DNA of 64,000 bases from Streptomyces sedi (GTDB taxonomy: Bacteria; Actinomycetota; Actinomycetes; Streptomycetales; Streptomycetaceae): contig NZ_VDGT01000018.1 in assembly GCF_006335015.1 (NCBI RefSeq), forward strand, positions 62,001 to 126,000. The letters run 5' to 3'. Below are positions 1 through 9,476 of this stretch, piece by piece. The stretch's first letter is position 1, and each line of letters starts with the position of its first letter. The notes under the pieces were generated by a model, which saw nothing but the letters and a program-made list of their open reading frames with translations, did not search any database and was not told the DNA's origin. The position numbers were made by a program, and so were the translations under genes.

Positions 1-257
1 TCGTCGGCGTTCCGCTCGAAGGCGTCGGCGATCCGCAGCAGCGCCAGCTGCCGGGTGGCCGGGGTGGCGTCCCGCCAGGCCGGGAAGGCGGCCTCGGCCG
101 CCGCCATCGCGGCGTCCACGTCGGCCGCGCCGGAGAGCGGCGCCGTGGTGTACGGGGCGCCCGTCGTCGGGTCGATCACCTCGCTGGTCCGCCCGTCGGC
201 GGCCTCCCGGAACTCCCCGTCGATGTGGTTCCTGACCCGACGCGTCTCGGTGGTCAC
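1..257 (-). CDS. Aldehyde dehydrogenase, N-terminal part (runs off the window)
   Basis: Only the first 85 codons are present. The translation has the typical NAD(P)-dependent aldehyde dehydrogenase opening: an HIDGEF motif near residue 11, the V-I-D-P-T-T-G stretch, an alternating alanine-rich helix (DVDAAMAAAEAAFPAW), then a R-x-x-L-L-R-I-A-D helix. This resembles the gamma-aminobutyraldehyde/succinate-semialdehyde dehydrogenase branch, whose members oxidise aldehydes from polyamine or GABA breakdown. The catalytic Cys and Glu lie outside the window, so the substrate cannot be assigned. The GTG start at 257 is chosen because an AGGAGG ribosome-binding site lies a few bases upstream. A TAGGGT -10 element on the same strand (300-305) would give a leader of about 36 nt. 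Confidence 0.8.
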   Translation of the reverse strand, partial: MTTETRRVRNHIDGEFREAADGRTSEVIDPTTGAPYTTAPLSGAADVDAAMAAAEAAFPAWRDATPATRQLALLRIADAFERNAD

Positions 258-299
258 ACCGGCCCTCCTGACTTCCGACTCCGTTGCCGTGGAACGTTC

Positions 300-305
300 A
301 CCCTA
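300..305 (-). promoter_or_regulatory. Putative -10 element of the aldehyde dehydrogenase gene
   Basis: TAGGGT read on the minus strand lies about 43 bp before the GTG start at 257, with a Shine-Dalgarno sequence between. It matches the -10 form seen repeatedly in this window. I see no convincing -35. Confidence 0.4.
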
Positions 306-489
306 GCCCCAGGTCCCCGCCGCGCGACAGCGCGCGAGCGAGAGATCCGACGCCGAACGGGCCCCGCGGCCGGAAGAACCATGCGTCCGACCCCCTTGGC
401 GAGAAACTTCTTCCGCCCGAAGGCCGGGCCCTCCCCGCTGTCGACCGCCGGGCCCCGGGCGCGTTGTCCACCGTCCGGTGGATTACTCG

Positions 490-513
490 CATCATCCGAC
501 GCGTCGGATGATG
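490..513. promoter_or_regulatory. 24-bp perfect palindrome, likely operator
   Basis: The half-site CATCATCCGACG is followed directly by its exact reverse complement. It sits 113 bp upstream of the ABC transporter ATPase gene, inside the 368-bp non-coding stretch 258-625 that also holds the aldehyde dehydrogenase promoter. A 12-bp arm with no spacer suits a dimeric repressor site better than a terminator. The TCCGAC/GTCGGA core resembles sites of GntR-family FCD regulators, but no regulator gene is next to it. I see no ORF with coding support in this gap. Confidence 0.6.
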
Positions 514-625
514 TTCGGAGGCGGCGCTGTGTCAGCGTGCAGGGTGTCGGACACGGCCGGCGTGCCCTCGTTCCGGCGAACGGGGCGGGCGGCGGTCGGC
601 GAACCCAGCGGAAGGTGCCCCGAAC

Positions 626-1348
626 ATGGCCCCACCCGACAACGAAGAAGTCCTCTGGGCGCGCGATCTGGAGCACGCCCACCGCGGCTCCCCCGCGCTG
701 CTCGGCGTCTCCCTCGGGGTGCGGCAGGGCGAGATCCTGGCCGTCACCGGGCCGCGCGGCGCCGGCAAGTCCACGCTGCTGGGCTGCCTCTCCGGGCAGC
801 TGCGGCCCGACGCCGGCGAGGTGTGGTTCAACGGCGTCCCCGTCCACCAGCTCGCCCCCGCGACGGTGGACCGGCTGCGCCGGGAGCGCTTCGGCTGGGT
901 CGGCGAGACCCCCCAGCTGGTGCCCGAGCTGACCGCCTGGGAGAACGCGGCGCTGCCGCTGCTGCTCTCCGGCGTCGGCGGGCGCGAGGCGCGCCGGACC
1001 GTCTCCGAGTGGCTGGAGCGGCTGGACATCGCCGACTGCGCCCGGCTGCGGCCCGGCGCGCTGCGCCAGGCGCAGCGCCAACGGGTCGCGATCGCACGGG
1101 CGTTGGCGCACAAGCCGGACGTGCTCTTCGCCGACGAGCCGACGGCGCCGCTGCACCGCGCCGACCGGGCGCAGGTGCTGCGCACCCTGACCACGGCGGG
1201 CCGCACCCACGCGATCACGGTGGTGCTGGCCAGCCACGACCCCGAGGTGGCGACGCTCGCCGACCGGTGCGTCGCGCTGGAGGACGGGCGGGCGACCGCC
1301 GCCGAGACCGTGGAGGAGGACGGGGTGCCATGCTCGCTCTCCGGCTAG
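626..1348 (+). CDS. ABC transporter ATP-binding protein (LolD/MacB-like)
   Basis: A 240-residue cytoplasmic ATPase that should power the membrane protein encoded immediately downstream. Walker A is GPRGAGKST (residues 42-50) and Walker B is DVLFADEPT (165-173), followed by a switch His in LASHDPE. The signature loop is degenerate: where LSGGQ is expected the sequence reads ALRQAQRQRVAIARAL, so ATP hydrolysis geometry may be altered. The family handles lipoprotein, lipid or drug export. The stop overlaps the start of the permease gene by 19 bp, indicating coupled translation. The ATG at 626 follows a GGAAGG ribosome-binding site. Upstream is the 24-bp palindrome at 490-513. The substrate is unknown. 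Confidence 0.8.
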   Translation: MAPPDNEEVLWARDLEHAHRGSPALLGVSLGVRQGEILAVTGPRGAGKSTLLGCLSGQLRPDAGEVWFNGVPVHQLAPATVDRLRRERFGWVGETPQLVPELTAWENAALPLLLSGVGGREARRTVSEWLERLDIADCARLRPGALRQAQRQRVAIARALAHKPDVLFADEPTAPLHRADRAQVLRTLTTAGRTHAITVVLASHDPEVATLADRCVALEDGRATAAETVEEDGVPCSLSG

Positions 1349-2457
1349 CCCGAGGCTCAGAACCCGCGACGTTGGCCCGCCGGCTGCTGCTGGCGGGCGC
1401 GACGGCGGGCGTCGGCTTTCTGCTGCTGGGCGCCCTGGCGGGCGCCGCGGCCCATCCCGGCGACGGCCGGCTGGGCGCGCTGCGGCTGCTGTGGTGCGCG
1501 GTGCCGCTGGCCTTCACCGCCCAGCTCGCGGTGGCCGTCGCGCGGGCCGACCCGGCGGGGCTGCCCCGTTCCGGGCTGCACGCGGCCGGGCTCGGCCGCA
1601 CCAGGCTGCCGCTGCTGGCGGCGCTCTCCACGGCGGTGGCGGGGCTGGTCGGCAGCGTGCTGGCGCTGCTGGTCTTCCTCCAGCTGCGGGGCGATCTGTC
1701 GCGGCTGCCGTTCGACGGGGCGGCCGTCGGGCCGTTGAACGGCGGCGGTTCGCTGCCGCTGGGCGCCGCGATGACGCTGCTGGCGGTGGCGCCGGCGACG
1801 GCGGCCGGCGCCTCGGCGCTCGCGGTGCGCGGCGCGGGGGCGCCGATGCCGGCGCCGGCCGGGCTGCCGTGGGGGACGGCGATGATCGCCGGCGGTCTCG
1901 CGCTCGGCACGCTGGCGGGCGAGCCGGCGGCGGAGCCGGGGCGCGGCTGGCTGCCGCTGCCGGAGCCGCTGGACACGGTGCCGTTCGGCGTGGTGGGCGG
2001 CTGGCTGCTGATCGGGGTCGGGGTGGTGCTGGCCGCGCCGGCGCTGAGCTATCTGTGCGGGCGGGCGCTGGCCTTCGGCCAGCCGTCGGCGCTGCGGCTG
2101 CTGGCCGGACGGGGCCTGGCCGACGAGGCGCGGCGGCTGGGCCGCCCCGTGGGCGCGCTGACGGTGGCGGTCGCCGCGGTGCTGGCGGCCGAACGGCTGG
2201 GCGCGCTCGGCGAGTTCGGGTTCTTCGGCGCGCTGGGCACGGCGGTGGTGCTGGTGGCGGCGGCGGGCAGCGTCGTGACCGTGACGGAGCAGCTGCGGGG
2301 CGAGCGGAGCGAGGCGCTGGCCGCGCTGGCGCGGGTGGGCACCCCGCGCCGCACGCTGCGCGCGGCGGCGGCGCTGCGGGGCGCCGCGCTCGCGGCTGTC
2401 TTCGCGCCGCTGAGCTGGTGCGTCGCCGAGCTGCTGCTGTTGGCGGCCGGCGCCTGA
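1330..2457 (+). CDS. Multi-spanning membrane protein, probable ABC permease
   Basis: A 375-residue, strongly hydrophobic protein with about eight to ten predicted membrane segments separated by short arginine-rich loops. No FtsX or other permease signature is obvious to me. The assignment rests on gene fusion-like coupling: its ATG at 1330 lies inside the 3' end of the ABC ATPase gene. Alanine, leucine and glycine dominate the composition, as in poorly conserved actinobacterial exporter subunits. A long hairpin at 2461-2505 directly after the stop ends the two-gene operon. It could equally be a bacteriocin-type or lipid exporter. No substrate clue is visible. Confidence 0.7.
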   Translation: MLALRLARGSEPATLARRLLLAGATAGVGFLLLGALAGAAAHPGDGRLGALRLLWCAVPLAFTAQLAVAVARADPAGLPRSGLHAAGLGRTRLPLLAALSTAVAGLVGSVLALLVFLQLRGDLSRLPFDGAAVGPLNGGGSLPLGAAMTLLAVAPATAAGASALAVRGAGAPMPAPAGLPWGTAMIAGGLALGTLAGEPAAEPGRGWLPLPEPLDTVPFGVVGGWLLIGVGVVLAAPALSYLCGRALAFGQPSALRLLAGRGLADEARRLGRPVGALTVAVAAVLAAERLGALGEFGFFGALGTAVVLVAAAGSVVTVTEQLRGERSEALAALARVGTPRRTLRAAAALRGAALAAVFAPLSWCVAELLLLAAGA

Positions 2458-2460
2458 GAC

Positions 2461-2505
2461 GCACGGACGGCGGCCCCCGAGCGTGCTCGGGGGCCGCCGC
2501 CGTGC
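2461..2505. terminator. Bidirectional terminator hairpin
   Basis: A 14-bp perfect stem (GGCGGCCCCCGAGC, 2469-2482, with its complement 2485-2498) closed by a 2-nt gap and extended by GCACG/CGTGC outer arms. It lies between the converging ABC permease and glycoside hydrolase genes. Confidence 0.8.
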
Positions 2506-2531
2506 GCGGGAGCGGTCAGGGGAGGGTGACG

Positions 2532-4133
2532 TCAGCTCCCGGGGCGGGTGGGCAGCGCCAGATACGGCGGGAACTCCACCTCGGCGATCCCGCCCGCGCG
2601 GACCCTGGCCGGCAGCACCGGGACGCCGACCGTGCCCTCGGGCGGGTCGACGCGCACCAGGTAGTGGCCTGGCGGCACATGGGCGAAGCCGAACCAGCCG
2701 GAGCCGTCGGCGACCGCCGAGCGTCGCTCCCCGGCGCCCAGCGGCACCAGGGTGACCTCGGCGCCGTCCAGCGGGGCGCCGTCGCGCAGCGCGAGCGCGC
2801 CGGTCAGATGGCCCTCGGCGGGCGCGTCCTTCCACTCCATCTCCGGCACCCGGGCGTCCCCGGCGAACGGCGCCTCGGGTCCCGTCGTCAACGCCTCGGC
2901 GAGCGCGGCCCGTTCCTCGGCTGCCGAGGTGTCGGGCACGTCCATCGAGGGGCTGGCGTAGGCGTATCCGCTCCAGCCGGCGACGGTGTTGCCGGCGGCC
3001 GTGGGGGCGAGGGCGAGACGGGCCTGCGCGAGGCTGTCGGCGACGGAGTTGAGATAGAGCGCGGGCCCGTTGACGGCCTGCCGGTCGCCCTGGACGTCGG
3101 CGAGGAACTCGGACCACTCGGCGAACATCGCCCGCTGGTCCGGCTGCCAGTCGCGCTTGTAGTTCATGGCCACGACCGTGTCCATGATCCCCTCGTCGAG
3201 CCAGCCGGCCCAGTCCTGGAGCACCTCGCGGTAGGTGCGGGTCTCCTCGAAGCCGCCGACGGCGCTCGGCCCGTTGCCGTAGGTGATGGCGTCCATCGAC
3301 AGCCGCGCCCGGGGGTTCTCCTCCCAGACGCCCAGATAGATCCGGCGCACCAGGTTGGTCACCTGGTCCCGGCGCCAGTCGCTCCAGGCCGCGTCGTCGG
3401 GGGCCGGCACGTCGTCGCGGCCGGTGGCGGCCCGGAACCTGGCGAGTGACACCTCGTTGTAGCCCCAGTCGCTGTGGGTGGTCTCCGCGCTGCCGTCGGG
3501 GTAGCGGACGTAGTCCAGGTTGACGCCGTCCACGTCGTACTCGCGCACGATGCTGCGGATCGCGGACTCGACGTAGTCGACGGCGTCCGGGTGGCCGGGG
3601 TCGATGTAGGTGTTGGCGCCGACGAGTTCGGTGCCGTCGGCCTGCCGGTTCAGCCAGCGGTCGGCGCCCTCGGCGCTCGGGCCGTGCTGGTGGTAGACGT
3701 GGTCGGGCGAGGTGGGCGGGGTCGCCGAGTTCCACAGGGTGTTGACGTTCACCCAGGCGTGGACCTCCAGGTCGGCGGCGTGCGCCTGGCGGATCACCTC
3801 GTCCAGCGGGTCGTAGGGCGCGGGGTCGATCGCCGCGTCGGTGCGCGGGTAGAGCGCGCGGTTGCAGAAGCAGTCGTAGCGGCGCGCGGTCTGCACGATC
3901 AGCGCGTTGGCGTTGATCGCCTCGGCGTCCTCGATCAGCGTGCTGACCTGCTCGGGGGTGTAGATGCCCTCGTTGAAGGCGTCGACCCAGTAGCCGCGCC
4001 ACTGCTCCGGCGCCGGCTCCTCGGCCCGGGGCTCGCCGGCCCGGGGCTCGTCGGCCGCCGCGGGGCCGGCCGCGGCGAGGCCGCCCAGCAGGACGCCGAC
4101 GCAGGCGAGGGGGGTCAGCAGGGTCCGTCTCAT
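2532..4133 (-). CDS. Secreted glycoside hydrolase family 10-like protein (GHL10/DUF187, YddW-like)
   Basis: 533 residues. A Sec signal peptide covers about residues 1-27, with an AAA-DEP cleavage site. The GHL10 TIM-barrel domain follows, starting with RGYWVDAFNEGIYTPEQV and containing the family motif VDGVNLDYVRYP, whose acidic residue pair is the presumed catalytic centre. The last 90 or so residues look like an immunoglobulin-type carboxypeptidase-regulatory domain (LRDGAPLDGAEVTLVPLG, PPGHYLVRVDPPEG). Characterised relatives act on cell-wall or surface glycans. The substrate here is not known. The ATG at 4133 is preceded by GGAGAA. The gene stands alone, converging with the exporter operon. 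Confidence 0.8.
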   Translation of the reverse strand: MRRTLLTPLACVGVLLGGLAAAGPAAADEPRAGEPRAEEPAPEQWRGYWVDAFNEGIYTPEQVSTLIEDAEAINANALIVQTARRYDCFCNRALYPRTDAAIDPAPYDPLDEVIRQAHAADLEVHAWVNVNTLWNSATPPTSPDHVYHQHGPSAEGADRWLNRQADGTELVGANTYIDPGHPDAVDYVESAIRSIVREYDVDGVNLDYVRYPDGSAETTHSDWGYNEVSLARFRAATGRDDVPAPDDAAWSDWRRDQVTNLVRRIYLGVWEENPRARLSMDAITYGNGPSAVGGFEETRTYREVLQDWAGWLDEGIMDTVVAMNYKRDWQPDQRAMFAEWSEFLADVQGDRQAVNGPALYLNSVADSLAQARLALAPTAAGNTVAGWSGYAYASPSMDVPDTSAAEERAALAEALTTGPEAPFAGDARVPEMEWKDAPAEGHLTGALALRDGAPLDGAEVTLVPLGAGERRSAVADGSGWFGFAHVPPGHYLVRVDPPEGTVGVPVLPARVRAGGIAEVEFPPYLALPTRPGS

Positions 4134-4218
4134 GCGGGTTTCTCCAGGGGGAGTTGACGACTGCGCCGACAATTTACTTCGCCAGGAGCAGCCCGCATAG
4201 ACGAAAACTTTCACCTTT

Positions 4219-5259
<1,041 letters not shown>

Positions 5260-5299
5260 CCCGTTCTCCGTTTCCCGCCGCGTCAGAGGGTTCCGACGC

Positions 5300-6940
5300 T
5301 CAGAAGGTTCCGGCGGAACGGCTCGGCGCCAACCGTTCCAGCGACAGCAGGGTCACCGCGCACACCAGCATCAGCACCACGCTCAGCGCCATCGCCTGCC
5401 CGTAGTTCTCCGCCCCCGCCCGCCCCAGCAGCCGGGCGACCGCGACCGGCAGCGTCGGCTCGTCGGGCCGCGCGAGAAAGACCGTGGCGCCGAACTCGCC
5501 CAGCGAGACGGCGAACGCGAAGCCCGCGGCCACCAGCGCCGAACGCCACACCAGCGGCAGGTCCACCGCACGCCAGGCCCGCCACGGCGAGGCGCCGAGC
5601 ACCGCCGCCGCCTCCCGCAGCCGTTCGTCCACCGCCCCCAGCACCGGCACCAGCACCCGCACCACGAACGGCACGCCCACCAGCGCCTGCGCCAACGGCA
5701 CCAGCACCCACGACGACCGCAGATCCAGCGGCGGCTCGTCCAGCGCGATCAGGAAGCCGAAGCCGACGGTCACCGCGGAGGTGCCGAGCGGCAGCATCAG
5801 CAGCGCGTCGAACCCCCTGGTCAGCCGCCCGGCCCGGCGGGTCAGCGCGACGGCCGCGCAGCCGCCGACCAGCAGCGCGATCGCCGTCGCCGCGGCGGCG
5901 AACCGCAGCGAGTTCCCCACCGCCTCCGCCGGCGCCACCAGAAACGTCCCGTCGGCGTGCGCCAACGCCCGGTAGTGGTGCAGCCCGTAGCCGTCCGGGC
6001 CGGCCAACGACCGTTCCACCAGCACGCCCAGCGGCAGCGCCAGCAGCAGCGCCACCGTCGCCAGCACCCCGCCCAGCGCCGTCCACTGCACCCAACCGCG
6101 CGGCGGACGCGCCGTGCCCGCGGGATCGACCAGCCGCAGCGCGCCAACCCGCCGCCGGGTCACCAGCCGGTGCGTCACCAACAGCGCGACGACCGCGGCC
6201 AGTTGGACCAACGTGAGCACGGCGGCCGTGTCCAGCCGCAGCAGCTGCGCCGTCTGCCGGTAGATCTCCACCTCCAGCGTCGCCCGGCCAGGCGAGCCCA
6301 GGATCTGGATCACCCCGAACGAGGTGAAGGTGAAGAGGAAGACCATCAGCGCCGCCGCCGCGACCGAAGGCGTCAGCGCCGGCAGCGTCACCCGCCGCCA
6401 CGCGGCCAGGCGCCCGGCGCCCAGCACCCGCGCCGCCTCCTCCTGCCGCGGGTCCAGCTGCGCCCACAGCCCGCCGACGGTGCGCACCACCACCGCGTAG
6501 TTGAAGAAGACGTGCGCCAGCAGGATCGCCCACACCCCGTCGTCCAGCCGGACGCCGAACGCGTCGTCCAGCACCCCGCCCCGCCCCACCAGGGCCAGGA
6601 ACGCCGCGCCCGTCACCACCGTCGGCAGCACGAACGGCACGGTCACGGCCGCGTGCAGCACCCGCCGGCCCGGGAACCGCAGCCGCGCGAAGACATAGGC
6701 GCCCGGCAGCGCGAGCGCCAGCGTCAACGCGGTGGAGGCCGCCGCCTGCCAGCAGGTGAACCACAGGACCCGGAGCGTTCCCGGGTCCCCCAGCACCTCC
6801 GTCAGCCGGCCGAACCGCCAGACGCCGTCCTCCCGCAGCCCGCGCCCGACGATCGCGGTCACCGGGTAGCCGAAGAAGACGACGAAGAACAGCAGGGGCG
6901 CCACCAGCAGCGCGCCCCTGACCAGGGCGGAACGCGTCAC
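5300..6940 (-). CDS. thiP: Thiamine ABC transporter permease (ThiP-like, two-domain)
   Basis: A 546-residue inner-membrane protein made of two tandem binding-protein-dependent permease domains, each with about six membrane spans. Each half carries an EAA loop for docking the ATPase: the first around EEAARVLGAGRLAAWRRV, the second around REAAAVLGASPWRAWR. The two-domain layout is that of ThiP and FbpB. The GTG start at 6940 overlaps the stop of the binding-protein gene (GTGA), indicating translational coupling. An upstream in-frame start at 6973 would lie wholly within thiB. With ThiB and ThiQ it forms a thiamine/TPP importer controlled by the riboswitch at 8066-8154. Confidence 0.82.
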   Translation of the reverse strand: MTRSALVRGALLVAPLLFFVVFFGYPVTAIVGRGLREDGVWRFGRLTEVLGDPGTLRVLWFTCWQAAASTALTLALALPGAYVFARLRFPGRRVLHAAVTVPFVLPTVVTGAAFLALVGRGGVLDDAFGVRLDDGVWAILLAHVFFNYAVVVRTVGGLWAQLDPRQEEAARVLGAGRLAAWRRVTLPALTPSVAAAALMVFLFTFTSFGVIQILGSPGRATLEVEIYRQTAQLLRLDTAAVLTLVQLAAVVALLVTHRLVTRRRVGALRLVDPAGTARPPRGWVQWTALGGVLATVALLLALPLGVLVERSLAGPDGYGLHHYRALAHADGTFLVAPAEAVGNSLRFAAAATAIALLVGGCAAVALTRRAGRLTRGFDALLMLPLGTSAVTVGFGFLIALDEPPLDLRSSWVLVPLAQALVGVPFVVRVLVPVLGAVDERLREAAAVLGASPWRAWRAVDLPLVWRSALVAAGFAFAVSLGEFGATVFLARPDEPTLPVAVARLLGRAGAENYGQAMALSVVLMLVCAVTLLSLERLAPSRSAGTF

Positions 6941-8019
6941 CTGACGACCAGGTCGGTCCACTCGTCGATCCACTCGTCGCGGTGCGCCGCGATGTCCTCG
7001 GGCGCCACCTCGTGGACCTCGTCGACGGGCTCGACGTACCGGGCGAACTCCTCGGGCAGCGCCGCGTCCTCGCGCGCCGGCAGCACGAACATGCTCAGCG
7101 GCATGTCCTCCTGGAACGGCAGCCCCAGCAGGAAGTCCAGCAGCGCCCGGCCGCCCTCCTCGTTGGCCGCGCCGTCCAGCAGCCCGGCGAACTCGACCTG
7201 CCGGAAGCAGGTCTCCGCCGCCACCCCGGTGGGCGCCCGCTCGGGCCGCTCGTCGCCGCCGTAGACCACGCCGGCCGGCGGGCTGCTGGCGTAGGAGACC
7301 ACCAGCGGCCGGTCGCCACCCTGCCCGGCGCCGGAGAACCGCTCGTTGTACGCCTGTTCCCAGCCCTCGACCACCTCGACGCCGTTCTCCCGCAGCGACT
7401 CCCAGTACTCCCCCCAGCCGTCCTCGCCGAAGGCGGCGACGGTGGCCAGCAGAAAGCCGAGGCCGGGTGAGGAGGTGGCCGCGTTCTGCACCACCAGCAG
7501 GTCGGCGTAGGCGGGGTCGGCCAGGTCCTGGAGGGTGCGCGGCGGCGCGAGGTCGCGCTCGTCGAACCAGGCGCGGTCGTAGTTGACGCAGATGTCGCCG
7601 GTGTCGACCGGGGTGACCCGGTGCTCCTCGTCGTCCAACCGCAGCTCGTCCGGCACGTGTTCCAGCCCCGCCGCCTCGTGCGGGGTGAAGATCCCGGCGT
7701 CCAGGGCCCGGGAGAGCAGGGTGTTGTCCACGCCGAAGAGCACGTCGCCCTGCGGGTTGCCGGCGGAGAGCACCGCCTGGTTGACGACCACGCCCGCGTC
7801 GCCGGCGCGCAGCAGCTTCACCCGGTAGCCGGTCTCCTCGGTGAACTCCTCCAGCACGGCGTCGGAGACCAGGAACGACTCGTGGGTGACCAGCACCACC
7901 TCGTCCCCGCCCGAGCCCCCGCCCTCGTCACCGCCGCCGTCCGAGCCGCAGGCGGTGAGCGCCCCGAGTCCGAGGACGAGCAGGGCCGCCGTGGCCCGTT
8001 GGATGCTGCTGCGCTGCAT
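6937..8019 (-). CDS. thiB: Thiamine ABC transporter substrate-binding lipoprotein
   Basis: A 360-residue extracytoplasmic lipoprotein. The signal peptide ends in an LTAC lipobox with the lipid-carrying Cys at about residue 24, followed by a Gly/Ser/Asp-rich linker. The mature part resembles the ThiB/TbpA family: a VTHESFLVSD opening, then a QGDVLFGVDNTLLSRALDAG segment near residue 100 that matches the conserved region of thiamine-binding proteins, and a G-W-E-Q-A-Y-N motif. It captures thiamine or its phosphates and delivers them to ThiP-ThiQ. The ATG at 8019 is the first gene start downstream of the TPP riboswitch, so the whole operon should be shut off when TPP is plentiful. Confidence 0.88.
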   Translation of the reverse strand: MQRSSIQRATAALLVLGLGALTACGSDGGGDEGGGSGGDEVVLVTHESFLVSDAVLEEFTEETGYRVKLLRAGDAGVVVNQAVLSAGNPQGDVLFGVDNTLLSRALDAGIFTPHEAAGLEHVPDELRLDDEEHRVTPVDTGDICVNYDRAWFDERDLAPPRTLQDLADPAYADLLVVQNAATSSPGLGFLLATVAAFGEDGWGEYWESLRENGVEVVEGWEQAYNERFSGAGQGGDRPLVVSYASSPPAGVVYGGDERPERAPTGVAAETCFRQVEFAGLLDGAANEEGGRALLDFLLGLPFQEDMPLSMFVLPAREDAALPEEFARYVEPVDEVHEVAPEDIAAHRDEWIDEWTDLVVR

Positions 8020-8065
8020 GACGTCGCTTTCTACGCGCGGGCGGACGCGGGCAGCACGAGAGGAG

Positions 8066-8154
8066 GTCCGAACTTCCTACCCAGCATGACCTGGGCGAGG
8101 TTCGAGGGTCTGCGGCCGGTGCCGCACTCTCAGCGCTGCGAGCGCTCCCCTGTC
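8066..8154 (-). promoter_or_regulatory. TPP riboswitch (THI element)
   Basis: Read on the minus strand the segment carries the hallmark THI-box parts in order: GGGGAGC, then CTGAGAGTGCGG, a complementary CCGCAGACCCTCGAACCT arm, and GGTCATGCTGGGTAGGAAG at the 3' end. These match the conserved CUGAGA pyrimidine-sensor and the AUGC-GGUAGGGA pyrophosphate-sensor strands. It ends about 50 nt before the thiB start. In actinobacteria such elements usually block translation initiation. A GGACCTCCTC segment just downstream could take part in sequestering the ribosome site, which is my inference. Confidence 0.93.
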
Positions 8155-8218
8155 GGATGTCCGCGCGCCGAGGCGCACGGATGATACGCAAATGTTCGAA
8201 TGCCAACGATAACAGCAC

Positions 8219-8256
8219 GGCCCGCACGCCCGATCCGGCGGACCGGCGTGCGGGCC
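8219..8256. terminator. Terminator hairpin after rlmN
   Basis: A perfect 12-bp stem, GGCCCGCACGCC (8219-8230) with its complement (8245-8256) and a 14-nt loop, lies 15 bp past the rlmN stop and upstream of the thiB leader. Confidence 0.7.
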
Positions 8257-8270
8257 GAGGCCCGGGGCGT

Positions 8271-9410
8271 TCAGCCCTCGGCGGCGAGCTGGCCGCAGGC
8301 GGCGGCGATCTCCTGGCCGCGGGTGTCGCGCACCGTGCAGGCCACGCCCCCCGCGTTGACCAGCCGCACGAACTCCCGCTCCACCGGCTTCGGCGAGGCG
8401 TCCCACTGCGAGCCGGGCGTCGGGTTCAACGGGATCACGTTGACGTGGACCAGCTGCCCCAGGTGCTTCCGCAGCCGCTTCGCCAGCAGCTCGGCCCGCC
8501 ACGGCTGGTCGTTCACGTCCCTGATCAGCGCGTACTCGATCGACACCCGCCGCCCCGAGGTGTCCGCGTAGTACCGCGCCGCGTCCAGCACCTCGGACAC
8601 CGACCACCGGTTGTTGACCGGCACCAGGGTGTCCCGCAGCTCGTCGTCCGGGGTGTGCAGCGAGACGGCCAGCCGCACCTGCATCCGCTCGTCCGCCAGC
8701 TTCCGGATCGCCGGCGCGAGCCCCACCGTGGAGACCGTCACCGACCGCTGCGAGATGCCGAGCCCCGCCGGCGCCGGGTCCGTGATCCGCCGCACGGCGC
8801 GTATCACCCTGGCCAGGTTCGCCAGCGGCTCGCCCATCCCCATGAAGACGATGTTGGACAGCCGCCCGGGGCTCGGCTCGCCCGCCTCGTCGACCATCAG
8901 CCCGTCCCGCATCACGGCGGCGGCCGAGCGCACCTGGTCGACGATCTCGGCCGTCGAGAGGTTGCGGTCGAGGCCCGCCTGGCCCGTCGCGCAGAACGGG
9001 CAGGCCATCCCGCAGCCCGCCTGGCTGGAGATGCACAGCGTGGCCCGGTCCGGGTAGCGCATCAGCACGCTCTCCAGCAGCGTGCCGTCGTGCGCGCGCC
9101 ACAGCGTCTTGCGCGTCGCGCCGTCGTCGCACGCCAGCGCGCGGACCTCGGTGAGCAGCGGCGGCATCAGCGCGTCCACCAGCCGCTTCCGGGAGGCGGC
9201 CGGGATGTCGGTCATCTCCTCCGGATCGACGGTCAGTCGGGAGAAGTAGTGGTGCGACAGCTGCTTGGCCCGGAACGGCTTCTCCCCCAGCTCGGCGACG
9301 GCCGCGGCGCGCTCGTCCGAGGACAGGTCCGCCAGGTGGCGCGGCGGGAGGCCGCGCTTGGGGGCATCGAAGACAAGGGGAAGGGTAGACACAACACTCG
9401 ATTGTGGCAC
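8271..9410 (-). CDS. rlmN: 23S rRNA (adenine2503-C2)/tRNA methyltransferase RlmN
   Basis: A 379-residue radical-SAM methyltransferase. The cluster-binding motif CGMACPFC supplies three Cys (about C133, C137, C140) for the 4Fe-4S centre. The N-terminal helix-hairpin region (EKPFRAKQLSHHYF) and the C-terminal VACTVRDTRGQEI with its conserved acceptor Cys are both present. It methylates C2 of A2503 in the peptidyl-transferase centre and A37 of some tRNAs. The start is a GTG at 9410, preceded by GGAGG at a slightly long spacing. Length and motifs are normal. In streptomycetes rlmN follows cdsA, and here a peptidase and two-component pair separate them. Confidence 0.95.
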   Translation of the reverse strand: MPQSSVVSTLPLVFDAPKRGLPPRHLADLSSDERAAAVAELGEKPFRAKQLSHHYFSRLTVDPEEMTDIPAASRKRLVDALMPPLLTEVRALACDDGATRKTLWRAHDGTLLESVLMRYPDRATLCISSQAGCGMACPFCATGQAGLDRNLSTAEIVDQVRSAAAVMRDGLMVDEAGEPSPGRLSNIVFMGMGEPLANLARVIRAVRRITDPAPAGLGISQRSVTVSTVGLAPAIRKLADERMQVRLAVSLHTPDDELRDTLVPVNNRWSVSEVLDAARYYADTSGRRVSIEYALIRDVNDQPWRAELLAKRLRKHLGQLVHVNVIPLNPTPGSQWDASPKPVEREFVRLVNAGGVACTVRDTRGQEIAAACGQLAAEG

Positions 9411-9440
9411 GGTGCCGGACCTCCGTGCGCCACGCCCGGG

Positions 9441-9473
9441 AGGGGGTGCGGCACGGGCGGTGCCGCACCCCCT
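9441..9473. terminator. Terminator hairpin after the tripeptidyl-aminopeptidase-like gene
   Basis: A perfect 14-bp stem (AGGGGGTGCGGCAC, 9441-9454, with its complement 9460-9473) and a 5-nt loop, directly downstream of the stop at 9477 on the minus strand. Confidence 0.8.
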
Positions 9474-9476
9474 CGG

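Noticed and set aside
478..1329. Upstream extension of the permease frame
   Set aside because: It overlaps the ABC ATPase in another frame. Only the part from 1330 has membrane-protein composition and a sensible start.
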